From Deltaproteobacteria bacterium (lineage in GTDB: Bacteria; Desulfobacterota; Desulfarculia; Adiutricales; Adiutricaceae): DNA of 62,721 nt. The notes beneath the pieces are model-generated. The model was not told where the DNA came from. It did no database searches and saw only the letters and a program-made list of their open reading frames with translations. Numbering within the stretch: the first letter of the stretch is position 1; each line of letters opens with the position of its first letter. A program made the position numbers and the translations under genes. The stretch is from assembly GCA_031270705.1 (NCBI GenBank), contig JAISWW010000081.1, forward strand, positions 1 through 62,721. Direction: 5' to 3'. Below, one piece after another: positions 1 to 9,052 of this stretch.

Positions 1-1502
1 AGGCTAATCGTTCTAATGACCTCGGGCCTATTTTCCAAAAAGAGCCTTAATTTATCCATCTTAGCCAAAAAAGCCGGTTCCTTAATTCCTTCTGGCTCTT
101 GGCTATCCAGGATCAATTCCACCGACATGGCCCCGCCCAAGCGTTCGTCCACAAAATCATAAGCTTGCCTTAAAGGCAAACGCTTGGCCAACATGCCTAT
201 GGTATTGGACTCGGTCTCGACCCGGGCGTAACCATAAAAAGCCAGTATAAAGACCCCAACGAAAACTATTATGATGATCCGGCGACCGCGGATATTTAAG
301 CGATAAAGCCAGGCTAAAAAATCGTCAAAAGCGTCACGCGGGCGAGGCCGGGGCGCGGGTTTGGCTTTAGTGGGATCTAGGGGCTTTTTCCGAGGCGCGT
401 AAAACATTGGCACCAAAAGAACGGAGATGACGTAAGCGGCCATGACCCCGATGGCCGCGTAAACCCCCATGTCGCGACAAGGCGGAATGTCGGAGGTTAA
501 AAAGGACAAAAAACCCGCCGCCGTGGTTAAAGCCGTGATTAAGCAGGGCGCGCCCGAACGGCCCAAAGCCTTGATCATGGCCTCGTCCTCGGGGAGACCC
601 AAACGCGCGTTCTGACGATAAAGATCGATTATGTGCGTGGAGACGCCGACCGTGGAACAACACAAAAGAACGGGGAGCAAAATGACAAAGACGTTTAAGG
701 CGTAGCCAATTAATTCGGTGAGGCCAAATGACCAAACTAAACTGACGAGGATAATAGCTAAAGGCACAAAAGCGGCCTTTAAGGAGCGGCCTAGACAAGA
801 CAAGATTATGGTCATCATTATAATGCCTAGGATCAAAAACTTTAAGGCCTCGGAATAACTTAAACCATTATAGATATCGGTTAAAATTGGCGGCCCCACG
901 GCTTTAACTTCCAGAATTTGGTACTTGGGCTCGGCCAAAATCTTTAACAAAGCCGTGTGGATCTGGGCGGCGGGATCGATCTGGCCTTCGGGATAGGACT
1001 CAAAATCCGCGCTCAAGGCGATGACTTCGCCTTTTTGATCATAAAGAAGATCTAAATAAATATTTTCCGCGAGGATTTTCGAAGCGATCTCGGCCTTACT
1101 TAAGCCGCGTTCCACAAAATCGGCGTATTTGGAGACCACGAGCTCGCCCTCGCGGCCCTCCAAAAACTCGGCGTTCCCGAGCCAACGAACGGATTTGACA
1201 AAAGGGAGCTGGCTAGCTAAATCCTCTTCCAATTGGCCTAAAAGAGCCATAGTTTTTGGCTCGAAAAAGTCCCGGCCCGTTAAGACTAGATAAACAAAAT
1301 CCTCGTTGCCAAAAAGATCCCGAAAGTCGGTCAAGCGCCCCATGGCCGAATTGGCCTCATTGAGCCAAATATCGCTGGAGTTATCAAACGTTAAATGGGT
1401 TAAGCGCCAACCCAAAAAAATCGTGAAAGCCGTAAGGGCCACAATTAAAAGCTTAGGCCGACGGATCAAACAGGCGGCGAGTTTTTGGAATGTCTTGTCC
1501 AA
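1..1502 (-). CDS. RND/MMPL-family exporter, N-terminal part (3' end outside window)
   Basis: The first 500 codons of an RND-superfamily membrane transporter of the MMPL (hopanoid/lipid exporter-like) type. In order I read one N-terminal helix, a periplasmic domain of about 190 residues, a block of closely packed helices (about 215-365) typical of the MMPL/sterol-sensing fold, a basic proline-rich cytoplasmic linker (about 365-395), and the helix that opens the second half. Family members are two-half proteins of about 750-900 residues, so roughly a third is missing. No in-frame ATG or GTG exists near the N-terminus; the TTG at 1502 is chosen because GGAGG lies seven bases upstream, and an in-frame stop lies further upstream. 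The substrate cannot be read from the sequence. Confidence 0.85.
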   Translation of the reverse strand, partial: MDKTFQKLAACLIRRPKLLIVALTAFTIFLGWRLTHLTFDNSSDIWLNEANSAMGRLTDFRDLFGNEDFVYLVLTGRDFFEPKTMALLGQLEEDLASQLPFVKSVRWLGNAEFLEGREGELVVSKYADFVERGLSKAEIASKILAENIYLDLLYDQKGEVIALSADFESYPEGQIDPAAQIHTALLKILAEPKYQILEVKAVGPPILTDIYNGLSYSEALKFLILGIIMMTIILSCLGRSLKAAFVPLAIILVSLVWSFGLTELIGYALNVFVILLPVLLCCSTVGVSTHIIDLYRQNARLGLPEDEAMIKALGRSGAPCLITALTTAAGFLSFLTSDIPPCRDMGVYAAIGVMAAYVISVLLVPMFYAPRKKPLDPTKAKPAPRPRPRDAFDDFLAWLYRLNIRGRRIIIIVFVGVFILAFYGYARVETESNTIGMLAKRLPLRQAYDFVDERLGGAMSVELILDSQEPEGIKEPAFLAKMDKLRLFLENRPEVIRTIS

Positions 1503-1797
1503 GCCTAAGCCTCCACGCGGGAAATGGTCAGTTATAGTTAGGCCCCCAAAAATTATAGCCCAAAGGAGCCTTCGGATTCTCTATTTTTTTGGAGCCTATT
1601 TTCTTGACAGATTCGTTCTGGATCGCTATAATAACATAAAATAGAGCTTGGTAAACTATTTTATTCTCATGTTTTAAGTATTTTACCATGACCTTTAATT
1701 TTTTAGACAATAGGACTCACATATTAATCGCTAAGACTTTGATTTTTTATATTTATTTGGCTTTAGGGTTTATGGGATTTTATTTGAAAGGTATTTT

Positions 1798-2535
1798 ATG
1801 CTGACGACCGTGGCCGAAAAATGGGCTTTTTATGATAAATTAATCGCTTTGGCCGATCCCAAGGAGACGGTTACGGCTTTTGAGGCTGGCCGCTTCTGGC
1901 TTATGGTCGTCTCTTCGGCGGGCTCGGTGGGTTTGGCCCAAATGTCCGGCCCTAACCCCCCGCCCAGCCCTGTGGGCTTAAGTCTGGGAACCGTGGCCCA
2001 ATGGGTCAAATCCTGGGATTTTAGCCAAGCCGCCGTGGGTTTAGCGGCTATAAACGCGGCCATAAACGCGAGCGCCGCCTCTCTGGCCGGGCCCAAAGGC
2101 GACGCCTTTGATTTTTACCAAGAAGAGATTAAAGGGAAAAAAGTCGCGGTCATTGGCCATTTTCCCTATTTAAATCGCTACCGAAAAATCTGTGATTTAG
2201 CTATTTTGGAGCGAGTTCCCCAGCCCGGGGATCTTCCAGACGCGGCGGCGGAGTATCTTCTGCCCGAAATGGACTACGTTTTCGTGACTGGCTCCGCGGT
2301 TATCAACAAAACCTTGCCTCGCCTCTTGGAACTGGCCGAAAAAGCCGTGGTGGCCGTGGTCGGCCCCTCCACGCCTCTCACCCCTCTTCTCTTTGACTAT
2401 GGAATTTCGGCTTTGGCCGGTCTAGTGGCCCAGGATTCGCCTGAGTTAAGATTAGGGATCAAAGGGGATTGTTGCGAGGGGATATTTAAGACTGGGGCCC
2501 TAAAAATCAATCTACTAAAACCTAAAAGCGCCTAG
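1798..2535 (+). CDS. DUF4213/DUF364 putative heavy-metal chelation protein
   Basis: A 245-residue cytosolic protein. The N-terminal ~85 residues resemble the enolase-like DUF4213 domain and the rest (about 110-240) the Rossmann-like DUF364 domain, with the typical stretch containing VAVIGHFPYL and the later TGSAVINKT and VVGPSTPLTP segments. Such proteins are proposed to bind metals or metallo-cofactors; the function is not established. An AAAGG sits before the ATG. It lies 20 bp upstream of the FmdE-like gene on the same strand, so the two are probably one operon, which fits a metal- or molybdopterin-related role (inference). Confidence 0.82.
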   Translation: MLTTVAEKWAFYDKLIALADPKETVTAFEAGRFWLMVVSSAGSVGLAQMSGPNPPPSPVGLSLGTVAQWVKSWDFSQAAVGLAAINAAINASAASLAGPKGDAFDFYQEEIKGKKVAVIGHFPYLNRYRKICDLAILERVPQPGDLPDAAAEYLLPEMDYVFVTGSAVINKTLPRLLELAEKAVVAVVGPSTPLTPLLFDYGISALAGLVAQDSPELRLGIKGDCCEGIFKTGALKINLLKPKSA

Positions 2536-2555
2536 CGCGAAGAGGAAAAAAATAA

Positions 2556-3128
2556 ATGCCAATTTGGCAAGATTATCTGGATAAAGCGAACGCTTACCAT
2601 GGCCATATCTGCGGAGGGCAAATCCTGGGGATTCGCATGGCTCTTTTGGGTTTGCGCCTATTGGGTTTAGAGCCCCAATTACAGCCCCAACCGGATTATC
2701 GGGATCTGGTCATTTACCTAGAGTCCGATCGTTGCGTGGCTGACGCCGCTTATGTGGTCACGGGCGTCACCATTGGCCGTCGCCGGGTTAAGCTCCATAA
2801 TTATGGCAAAACGGCCATGTCCTTTTTGGATCTCAAAAGCGGCCAAGCCTACCGGATAAGCGTCACCGACCATGAGCGCCCGGACAAAAGCCAAGATTTG
2901 GTGGCTTTTTGGGCCAACAAAAAAGACCAAGACATCTTCCGGGTTCAAAAAGTCAATATTCAATTGAAACCTGGCGAGGAGCCTGGCCCGCCCTCCAAGG
3001 TGGCGCTCTGCCAAAAATGCGGCGACGAGGTCATGGATCACCGCGACGTCCAAGTGGCTGGCCAAACCCTGTGCCGAGCTTGCGCCGAGGGTTCTTATTA
3101 TGAGGCCTTGGTCGAAATAAAACTATAA
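2556..3128 (+). CDS. FmdE-family protein with C-terminal zinc ribbon
   Basis: A 190-residue protein of the formylmethanofuran dehydrogenase subunit E (FmdE) family, which in non-methanogens is a stand-alone protein of unknown role, often linked to molybdenum or tungsten enzymes. The diagnostic N-terminal motif is HGHICGG (about residues 15-21, Cys19). The C-terminus carries a zinc-ribbon-like pair, CQKC (near 152-155) and CRAC (near 173-176). A GAGG-containing site precedes the ATG. The last codons and the stop are the first unit of a three-copy 29-bp tandem repeat, so the exact C-terminus may be recent. A strong terminator follows. Confidence 0.88.
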   Translation: MPIWQDYLDKANAYHGHICGGQILGIRMALLGLRLLGLEPQLQPQPDYRDLVIYLESDRCVADAAYVVTGVTIGRRRVKLHNYGKTAMSFLDLKSGQAYRISVTDHERPDKSQDLVAFWANKKDQDIFRVQKVNIQLKPGEEPGPPSKVALCQKCGDEVMDHRDVQVAGQTLCRACAEGSYYEALVEIKL

Positions 3129-3192
3129 TTGAAGCTTTGGCCGAAATAAAGCTGTAAAAGAAGCCTTGGCCAAGATTTAGAGCGGTAAAAGA
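3105..3192 (+). repeat. 29-bp tandem repeat, three imperfect copies, across the fmdE-like stop codon
   Basis: Units start at 3105, 3134 and 3163. Each begins GC(C/T)TTGG(T/C)C and ends in an A-rich run; the third has drifted most and is about one base longer. The first unit encodes the last residues and stop codon of the FmdE-like protein; the other two are non-coding. This is a local tandem duplication of a gene end. Confidence 0.8.
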
Positions 3193-3197
3193 GGCCT

Positions 3198-3220
3198 AGG
3201 GGGCCATAAAGCCCCCTTTT
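3198..3220 (+). terminator. Rho-independent terminator after the DUF364-fmdE pair
   Basis: AGGGGGC, a six-base loop CATAAA, then GCCCCCT followed by three more T. Seven perfect pairs, placed 70 bp after the stop codon of the FmdE-like gene. Confidence 0.88.
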
Positions 3221-3251
3221 CAGCCTTTTGGCCTGAAACTATTAGCTGAAA

Positions 3252-3797
3252 CTAGGCCTCTTCGGTCGCGAACGGGTTATAGCCGTAGCTATTTAATGTA
3301 TTTAAAAGCTTGCCGTTAGTTTTGAGAAAGCCGTTGATCTTATCGGCTAAATCTTGGGCCGCCGCGTTATCGGAGGTGGCGGGCAAATTGTCGGCCGAGG
3401 AGTAGGTCAAAAGAGGGTTTTCGTCCAGGGACTGGGCTAGCTTGGCCTTTTCTTCCTCAGTCCCCTCAAAGGCGGCCAGAATTTCCGCCCGGCTATAAAC
3501 CCGAGCCTCGCGGTTTTGGCCGTCGTCAATGATAGCCACCACATAATCTTCTTGAAATTCTGGGTTTTCCTTGATGGTCTCGGCGGTTAAGGCGGCGATT
3601 TCCTCAATGATTTTCTGAGCCACTTTATCCAAGGCCAAATCCACCTGGTCAGTAACCGTTGCGCTCGCGCTAGTCGTTGACTCGGCGCCCAGATAATCGG
3701 CTAAGGACTGATAACTATCGGTCTGGCCCACTTTCAAGAGAGCTGGCTCTCGGACATAAGAGCCGCTACTCTGATACAGAACGGAATTAATGGACAC
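3252..3797 (-). CDS. Hypothetical protein, 181 aa
   Basis: I do not recognise this protein. The start is GTG at 3797, well supported by AGGAGGGG six bases upstream. It has no signal peptide or membrane helix. The first ~60 residues are rich in Ser, Thr and Ala and probably flexible; the middle (about 60-130) is acidic and predicted helical, with repeated Glu-rich segments; the end is NPFATEEA. The Ser/Tyr-rich start and acidic helical body resemble, in a general way, small secreted or appendage-associated proteins, but no motif proves this. It is transcribed towards the fmdE-like gene and may share the inverted repeat at 3198-3217. Confidence 0.6.
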   Translation of the reverse strand: MSINSVLYQSSGSYVREPALLKVGQTDSYQSLADYLGAESTTSASATVTDQVDLALDKVAQKIIEEIAALTAETIKENPEFQEDYVVAIIDDGQNREARVYSRAEILAAFEGTEEEKAKLAQSLDENPLLTYSSADNLPATSDNAAAQDLADKINGFLKTNGKLLNTLNSYGYNPFATEEA

Positions 3798-3939
3798 GTT
3801 GCCCCTCCTGCTTAAACATGAAGATTAAGGCGGCAAAAATTACCTAACTAGATCCCGGACGCCACCGCGAAGACATGTTTAGCAAGAATTAGGCCAAGGC
3901 CCATATGTCATAAATGGCTCTTAATATAAGGAGCGAAAC

Positions 3940-4383
3940 ATGAAAACTCTAGTTTTGCTGGCGGCTCTCCTCGCGGGCTGGTTGCTGGTGGGGAGTGGCT
4001 TGGCCGAGGCTCTCCCAGCTTCGGAACTCACGCGCGTTTATAATTTTTTGGATCTTCTTGGCCAAGAAAATGATCTGATTTTTATCCGCAATGGCCGCGA
4101 ATTTAAGGTGGCCAAAGCGGTGGCCCATCTAAAAAGAAAACTGAACGCCGTCGCCAAAAGACTCCAAACAGCCGAGGAGTTCATCGACCAGGTGGCCTCA
4201 ACCTCCTCCTCGTCTGGAAGGCCCTATCTCATTAGGCGACCTGGACGGCCAAACGCGGAGGCCAAGGAGTTTTTCCACGAGCTTTTGCGGGAAGCTGATC
4301 GGAAGGCGAACCTTAAGGCTGATGTCTCGCCCGACCTAAAGACCGATCTCCAGCCTGAGCCTAACCTCCAGACCAAGGAATAA
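3940..4383 (+). CDS. DUF5329-family secreted protein
   Basis: A 147-residue protein with a clear signal peptide (positively charged start, hydrophobic core to about residue 22, small residues before the cleavage site). The mature part matches the DUF5329 pattern: DLIFIRNGREF, then an AVAHLKRKL helix, TAEEFIDQVAS, and SSSGRPYLIR. The family is periplasmic and uncharacterised. A Lys/Asp-rich tail of about 30 residues extends past the conserved domain and looks disordered. AGGAG precedes the ATG. It stands alone, convergent with the prepilin peptidase gene. Confidence 0.78.
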   Translation: MKTLVLLAALLAGWLLVGSGLAEALPASELTRVYNFLDLLGQENDLIFIRNGREFKVAKAVAHLKRKLNAVAKRLQTAEEFIDQVASTSSSSGRPYLIRRPGRPNAEAKEFFHELLREADRKANLKADVSPDLKTDLQPEPNLQTKE

Positions 4384-4388
4384 GCCCC

Positions 4389-4424
4389 AAAAAAGGCGCC
4401 TAGGGCCAAAACCCCAGGCGCCTT
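4389..4424 (-). terminator. Terminator between DUF5329 and prepilin peptidase genes
   Basis: AAGGCGCCT (4393-4401) pairs with AGGCGCCTT (4416-4424). Read on the minus strand the stem is followed by a run of T (the A-run at 4389-4395), so it best serves the prepilin peptidase gene; it may act in both directions. Confidence 0.75.
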
Positions 4425-4456
4425 CATCAAGCTCGCCTAAATCTCAAGTTTTATAT

Positions 4457-5326
4457 TTAGCCAAACAGTCCTAAATACCACCATAAAAGCTTGGAGCCAA
4501 AAAAATGCCAAACCAGGGCGGCTAGGACTAAAAATGGGCCGTAAGGGATGGGTTGGCCGCCGGGCTGGCCAGTTTTAGTGGGGAAGCGACCCAAAACTAT
4601 CAAAACCCCCACGGACATTAAGGCGATGGCCGTGGACAAAAATAGAACGGGAAAAATAGATATCCAGCCCAAATAAACCCCAATGAGACCCAAAAGAGGC
4701 GGATCCCCATCGCCTAAACCAGTTCGCCCCCGAAAAGTTTTATATAAAAAGGCCACTATATATAAGGTTCCAAAACCCAAGGCGAACCCGGCTATGGAGC
4801 CCATTAAGCTAATGACCCTTTCGTTCCAGCCTAAACTTAGGAGTTTGAGCCAGAAATAGCCGCCCAAAAGATTAGGCGTGGGGCTGACCACGGCTAAAAT
4901 TAAGCCTAACAAAATAGTGGGCAAGACCAAAAGATCGGGGATAACCATAAGCTCTAGATCAATAAAAGCTATGGCGGTCAGGGCCAAAAGAAAATACAAA
5001 ATAAAAAAGTAACGGATGGTCAGGCCCTCAGCCTGGAAGACATATAACGACAAAAAAGCCGCCACCAGCTCCACCAAGGGATAGCGCCACGAAATGGGCT
5101 CCCGGCAAGAGCGGCAACGGCCTCTTAAAAATAGCCAGCTAAAGACTGGAATGTTGTCAAACCAAGAGATCTGGGCTTGGCAATTAGGGCAAAATGAGCG
5201 CCTGGGTTTATCCAGAGCCAAACCTACCCGAGGCAACCGAAAAATGACCACATTCAGAAAACTGCCCAAGGCTAGGCCTAAAGCGAAAGCCGCGATCGGC
5301 AGGGCCACCTCTAAAAACCCGGGCAT
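4457..5326 (-). CDS. pilD: Prepilin leader peptidase / N-methyltransferase
   Basis: A 289-residue polytopic inner-membrane enzyme of the A24 aspartic protease family that cleaves the leader of type IV prepilins and N-methylates the new N-terminus. Visible features: an N-terminal helix with the GSFLNVVIFRLPR motif, the cytoplasmic four-cysteine site (Cys46, Cys49, Cys71, Cys74) of the methyltransferase domain, and the two catalytic aspartates, Asp123 in FIDLELMVIPD and Asp206 in GLGD. GGAG lies eight bases before the ATG. No pilin genes are beside it, so it probably serves pili or type II secretion genes elsewhere. Confidence 0.95.
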   Translation of the reverse strand: MPGFLEVALPIAAFALGLALGSFLNVVIFRLPRVGLALDKPRRSFCPNCQAQISWFDNIPVFSWLFLRGRCRSCREPISWRYPLVELVAAFLSLYVFQAEGLTIRYFFILYFLLALTAIAFIDLELMVIPDLLVLPTILLGLILAVVSPTPNLLGGYFWLKLLSLGWNERVISLMGSIAGFALGFGTLYIVAFLYKTFRGRTGLGDGDPPLLGLIGVYLGWISIFPVLFLSTAIALMSVGVLIVLGRFPTKTGQPGGQPIPYGPFLVLAALVWHFFGSKLLWWYLGLFG

Positions 5327-5381
5327 TAAAAGAGCTCCCCTAAAAAATTCCAGAGGAGCTGAGAATGGGCCATAGAGCCCA

Positions 5382-5762
5382 TTAGGAGAAAATCTTCTCC
5401 ATTTTTTCGTTTAGGGTGTCGGCGGTGAAAGGTTTAACAATATAATTGGAGACCTTGGCCTTGACCGCCTCAATAATGTTTTCCTGCTGAGCCTCAGCGG
5501 TGACCATCAAAAAAGGTACGTCTTTGATATGATCAGTAGAGCGCACGTGCCTAAGCAACTCGATGCCGGTCATGTTGGGCATGTTCCAGTCGCTGATGAT
5601 GAGATCAAACTTGTCGATCTCCAAAATAGCCGCCGCCTTTTGCCCATCCTCGGCCTCGCTAATGTTGTTGATGCCCAGTTGGCGGAGAATATTTTTGACA
5701 ATGCGTCGCATGGTCGAAAAATCATCCACCACCAATACCTTCATATTCTTGTCATAGGCCAT
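5382..5762 (-). CDS. cheY: CheY-type chemotaxis response regulator
   Basis: A single receiver domain of 126 residues that, when phosphorylated by CheA, would bind the flagellar switch. All key residues are present: Asp13 and Asp14, phospho-acceptor Asp58, Thr88 and Lys110. I placed the start at 5762 (MAYDKNMKVLVVDD...), the usual CheY start, with GGAG nine bases upstream; an upstream in-frame start at 5801 would add 13 unconserved residues. No other chemotaxis gene is nearby. It fits with the flagellar rod genes at 32-33 kb. Confidence 0.93.
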   Translation of the reverse strand: MAYDKNMKVLVVDDFSTMRRIVKNILRQLGINNISEAEDGQKAAAILEIDKFDLIISDWNMPNMTGIELLRHVRSTDHIKDVPFLMVTAEAQQENIIEAVKAKVSNYIVKPFTADTLNEKMEKIFS

Positions 5763-5925
5763 GACTTTCTCCGCAAACCCGCGCCCATCAAAAAAAATCA
5801 AGAAAAAGACCGCGGTTGGTTGTCCTTAATCTCGTGGAGGGTGTCCCCCAAACCGGCCCAGAAGGAGCCCAAAGCCCTTAAGCGCGAATTTAGGAGGATT
5901 GTCAGGGAATAATTATAACAAAACC

Positions 5926-5954
5926 CAGCCCCTAGGGCAATAAGACCCTAGGCC
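5926..5954 (-). terminator. Probable terminator of the 6006-6500 gene
   Basis: On the minus strand AGGCCTAGGG pairs with CCCTAGGGGCT around an eight-base loop; seven central pairs are perfect. The following T-run is short and interrupted (GGGTTTTG). It lies just past the stop of the secreted-protein gene. Confidence 0.55.
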
Positions 5955-6005
5955 TACTTAGCCCTAAACTTCAAGGCGCGGCTGACTCCCGGAGGCTAGG
6001 CGAGC

Positions 6006-6500
6006 TCAGCGACCGGAAAACAACTTATAATCTTTATTGAAACGAACGCCTTTATAAAGATCCCAGCCCCCATCCTCAATATCTTTAAGGGCCGCCGGAC
6101 AGCCGACCCGCAAAGCCGCCTGCGAGGCCACCCGCGCCTCCTCGTCCACTAAAGCCCGATATTTATCGTCAAAAGCCCCGCCTTTCTTGAGGGAGCCAAA
6201 AATCCTCGCGAAAACGCTCCCATTGCGGCTAACATAATTTTTTATGACATTTTCTTGGGCGTTACAAGATTGAGTCACGTAATGAACCTGACTAAAACCA
6301 GCCAAAAGGCGCAAACCCGCCTTAAAGCGGGCGGTCTCTGGCTCATCGTCTTCAAAGGGCTTTATAGATAGCTTGGGCTCTTGGGTCTGATTAACCGCCG
6401 GGCTTTCATTAGCGGGCTCGGCCTTGGCCAGGGGAACTCCCAAAAACAACCAACCCAACAAAGACCAAATACAGACTATTTTGGTTACGCTCTTAAACAT
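6006..6500 (-). CDS. Hypothetical secreted protein, 164 aa
   Basis: Unrecognised. The ATG at 6500 is preferred over an upstream TTG at 6530 because AAGGGTGG lies just before it and the product then starts with a standard signal peptide (MFKSVTKIVCIWSLLGWLFL..., cleavage near AKA-EP). The mature protein has an acidic Pro-rich linker and a mostly helical domain with two cysteines (in QSCNAQ and VGCPA) that could form one disulfide. It is followed by a probable terminator and preceded by a 740-bp AT-rich gap, so it is likely monocistronic. Confidence 0.62.
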   Translation of the reverse strand: MFKSVTKIVCIWSLLGWLFLGVPLAKAEPANESPAVNQTQEPKLSIKPFEDDEPETARFKAGLRLLAGFSQVHYVTQSCNAQENVIKNYVSRNGSVFARIFGSLKKGGAFDDKYRALVDEEARVASQAALRVGCPAALKDIEDGGWDLYKGVRFNKDYKLFSGR

Positions 6501-7239
6501 TTTGGCCACCCTTACGAGGTTACTGTCCAAATCGCAAAAACCGCCTAGACCGAAAATTATGGCTTAATTTTACCATAACGGGCCAAATAAAAGAAGACAA
6601 TTCTAGAAGCCTAGGGCCAATTCCCCCAAAAAATCCCAAAGATTTATCTGATAGCCAATTAAAATTTGGCTATATATAAAATATCATTATAATATATTCT
6701 TTAGATTTAACGTATCGATAAAAAATTAAAAATGATAACTAATAATATTATTAAACATGGAAATTTACTAAATAAAAAGATTGTTTAAAAGCCAGCGCCA
6801 ATACTCTCAATTTTTTTACGCTTAGAAAATATTCATGAACCGAATAATTTTATATATAGAGTCGAATAAATATTATCCTTATTTTTAAAAACCAAACAAT
6901 TTTACCTCGGCTCCCTGGAAAGACTGACCAGAGGGGCCAAGCGTAGGGGCCAAAATTTTTCATGGCGCTAACGACGATGATTTGTTAAGATGTCAGATTA
7001 AATTCTTGGCCAGGTAGGGTCTGGGAAAGCGCCTATCTGTCCTTTTCTTTTGGCCAAACGGCTTTTTTTCTGGCCCATGAAGGCTTAAAACCCTTAATTT
7101 TGGCCCTTAAACCCTAATCAAGGCCGCTCCCTTGGATCCTCCCGCGCTAGGCGACGCGCGGCTGGGTCACGAGTGGCTCGCGCGCGCTTAAAAAGGTCAT
7201 TCGACTTTCATTTTATAGTTTTATCCTGATGGAGGCATC
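6501..7239. other. Gene-free 739-bp gap
   Basis: About 6640-6900 is very AT-rich with many short A/T runs; the last 200 bp are GC-richer. No ORF of useful length, tRNA or clear hairpin was seen. It must hold the divergent promoters of the secreted-protein gene and the skp-lpx operon, but no -35/-10 pair stood out enough to mark. Confidence 0.5.
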
Positions 7240-7767
7240 ATGTCCATTTCCAAGAAACTTCTTTCTTTCTCCACTTTCGCCACCTTAGCTTTGGCCCTCA
7301 TTTTTTGTCTGGCTGGGGCGGCTCAAGCCCAAAACGTGGGAGTTGTGGATCTTAAGAAGGCCGTCGACGACTCCAAGGCTGGCAAGGCCGCCAACAACAA
7401 GCTACAGAGCAAGTACGACTCCTTAAAAAAGAACCTGGAGGGCCGGGAAAAAGAGTTGGAGAAAAAACAAAAAGATCTCCAAAACCAAGCCTCAACCTTA
7501 AATGAAGACGCTTTTAACAAAAAACGCGAGGAATTGGCCAAAGATATCCAAAACTTCCGCGATCAAGCGCAAAAAGCCACCGATGAGATGCAAAAAGCCA
7601 TGGCTGACGCTATGAGCCCCATCTTCCAAAAAGCGGAAAAAGCCGCTGGCGTCATCGCTGGCCAGCGCGGTTACGCTCTCATCATAGACGCCAAGGAATC
7701 GGGGGCCATTTTCTTCGCCTCAGCCATTGACATTACCGCCGAGATCACCAAGGCTTTGGATAAGTGA
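7240..7767 (+). CDS. skp: OmpH/Skp-type periplasmic chaperone
   Basis: A 175-residue OmpH-family protein, the periplasmic holdase that carries unfolded outer-membrane proteins to the BAM complex. It has a signal peptide ending at about AQA (residue 31), the start of the body domain (VGVVDLKKAVDDS), a long charged coiled-coil tentacle region (about 55-130), and the closing YALIIDAKESGAIFFA strand pair. GGAGG lies four bases before the ATG. It heads the lipid A operon, the usual place for skp, but bamA, which normally lies just upstream, is absent here. Confidence 0.9.
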   Translation: MSISKKLLSFSTFATLALALIFCLAGAAQAQNVGVVDLKKAVDDSKAGKAANNKLQSKYDSLKKNLEGREKELEKKQKDLQNQASTLNEDAFNKKREELAKDIQNFRDQAQKATDEMQKAMADAMSPIFQKAEKAAGVIAGQRGYALIIDAKESGAIFFASAIDITAEITKALDK

Positions 7768-7848
7768 TTCCCTTAGGGCCCTTAGGTCATAAGCCTCTGG
7801 GAGCTGACCCTTGGAGTTAATCATAGACTCTAACCCTTTGGAGCCAAC

Positions 7849-9030
7849 ATGATACCTTTGGCTAGCCAAAGCTTAGCTGACTTGGCCCAAAAGGCTCGGT
7901 CGCGCTTGGCCGCGGATTTGGCTCTTTTAGGCGGCGGCTCAGCCCCAGAGATTAAGGTTTTAGGCGACCCGGCGACCATGGTCTCCGCCTTAAGCTCGGC
8001 TGAGGAAGCGGCGCCTGGGGCTCTCTGTTTCGCCACCAGCCCCGCTTATCTGGAAAAAGCCAAAAGTGGCGGGGCCGCGGTCGTAATTGTGGCTCCCCCT
8101 TTGGAGGCCGCTTTGGGCGACCAAGCGGGTTTATTGACCCCTGAGCCCCGCCTCGTTTTCGCGGTTATCTTGGGCTTGGCTCAAGAAAGCTTCCGGCCCC
8201 CCTTGCCCGCGGGCGAGCCTTTTTTTCTCGATCGCGCTTCGGGCCAATTTGGCCAAGACGTGGTTTTTGGCCCGCAAAGTTATATTGGGGCTCGGGTACG
8301 CCTAGGCGACCGAGTCGTGGTTGGCCCGGGCGTCTTCCTTGAGGATGACGTGACTGTGGGGGCGGACACCATTCTCCACCCCAAAGTCATCTTGCGCTGG
8401 GGCGTGACCATTGGCCAGCGCTGTCAGATCCACGCCGGAACCGTCATTGGCGACGATGGCTTTGGCTATACGCAAGTCCCCTCGCCCCAAACTGGCCGCT
8501 TAATCCACTATAAAAATCCCCATCTAGGCTCCGTGGAAATTGGCGATGACGTGGAGATCGGGGCTTTAACGGCCATTGATCGGGGTTTGGTGGCCAATAC
8601 GGTCATTAAGCGCGGAACCAAATTGGACAATCTCGTCCAAATCGGCCATAACTGCCAACTGGGCCAAGACGTCATCGTCGTCTCCCAGGTCGGTTGCGCT
8701 GGCCATAGCCAAGTTGGCGACCGGGTCTTTTTGTTGGGCCAATGCGGTTTGACCCATGGGGCGGTGGTGGGCGCGGACGCCATTGTCACGGGCCAAACGG
8801 GGGTCACGGGCCAAATTCCGCCTGGCCGCCTCCCTTGGTCAGGCACGCCCCATCGCCCGCACGCCGAGGATCTCAAACTCCAAGCCATGACTAAACGCGA
8901 TCTGCCGCGCTGGCGCGAATTTTGGCGCGCCTTTCGCCAGAGCTTAAGTTTTGAAGCTTTAAAAGAAGCTCTGGCTGAGAAAAAAAAGCCCCCCCAGACG
9001 ACTGACCAGACGACCAACGGCCAGAATTAG
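7849..9030 (+). CDS. lpxD: UDP-3-O-acylglucosamine N-acyltransferase
   Basis: LpxD adds the second (N-linked) 3-hydroxyacyl chain to UDP-3-O-acylglucosamine in lipid A synthesis. The 393-residue protein has the uridine-binding N-terminal domain (to about residue 115), a left-handed beta-helix of hexapeptide repeats (about 125-330) with the catalytic histidine near residue 267 in QIGHNCQLG, and a helical C-terminal extension. It is longer than the E. coli enzyme (341) because of a basic, Gln/Thr-rich tail of about 40 residues. It lies 80 bp downstream of skp and 22 bp upstream of fabZ. Confidence 0.95.
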   Translation: MIPLASQSLADLAQKARSRLAADLALLGGGSAPEIKVLGDPATMVSALSSAEEAAPGALCFATSPAYLEKAKSGGAAVVIVAPPLEAALGDQAGLLTPEPRLVFAVILGLAQESFRPPLPAGEPFFLDRASGQFGQDVVFGPQSYIGARVRLGDRVVVGPGVFLEDDVTVGADTILHPKVILRWGVTIGQRCQIHAGTVIGDDGFGYTQVPSPQTGRLIHYKNPHLGSVEIGDDVEIGALTAIDRGLVANTVIKRGTKLDNLVQIGHNCQLGQDVIVVSQVGCAGHSQVGDRVFLLGQCGLTHGAVVGADAIVTGQTGVTGQIPPGRLPWSGTPHRPHAEDLKLQAMTKRDLPRWREFWRAFRQSLSFEALKEALAEKKKPPQTTDQTTNGQN

Positions 9031-9052
9031 CCTGGCCGCGAACGGTGTTTTC

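Noticed and set aside
1306-1644. 112-codon plus-strand frame
   Set aside because: It is antisense to the clearly conserved RND exporter frame, and its sequence is basic and low in complexity.
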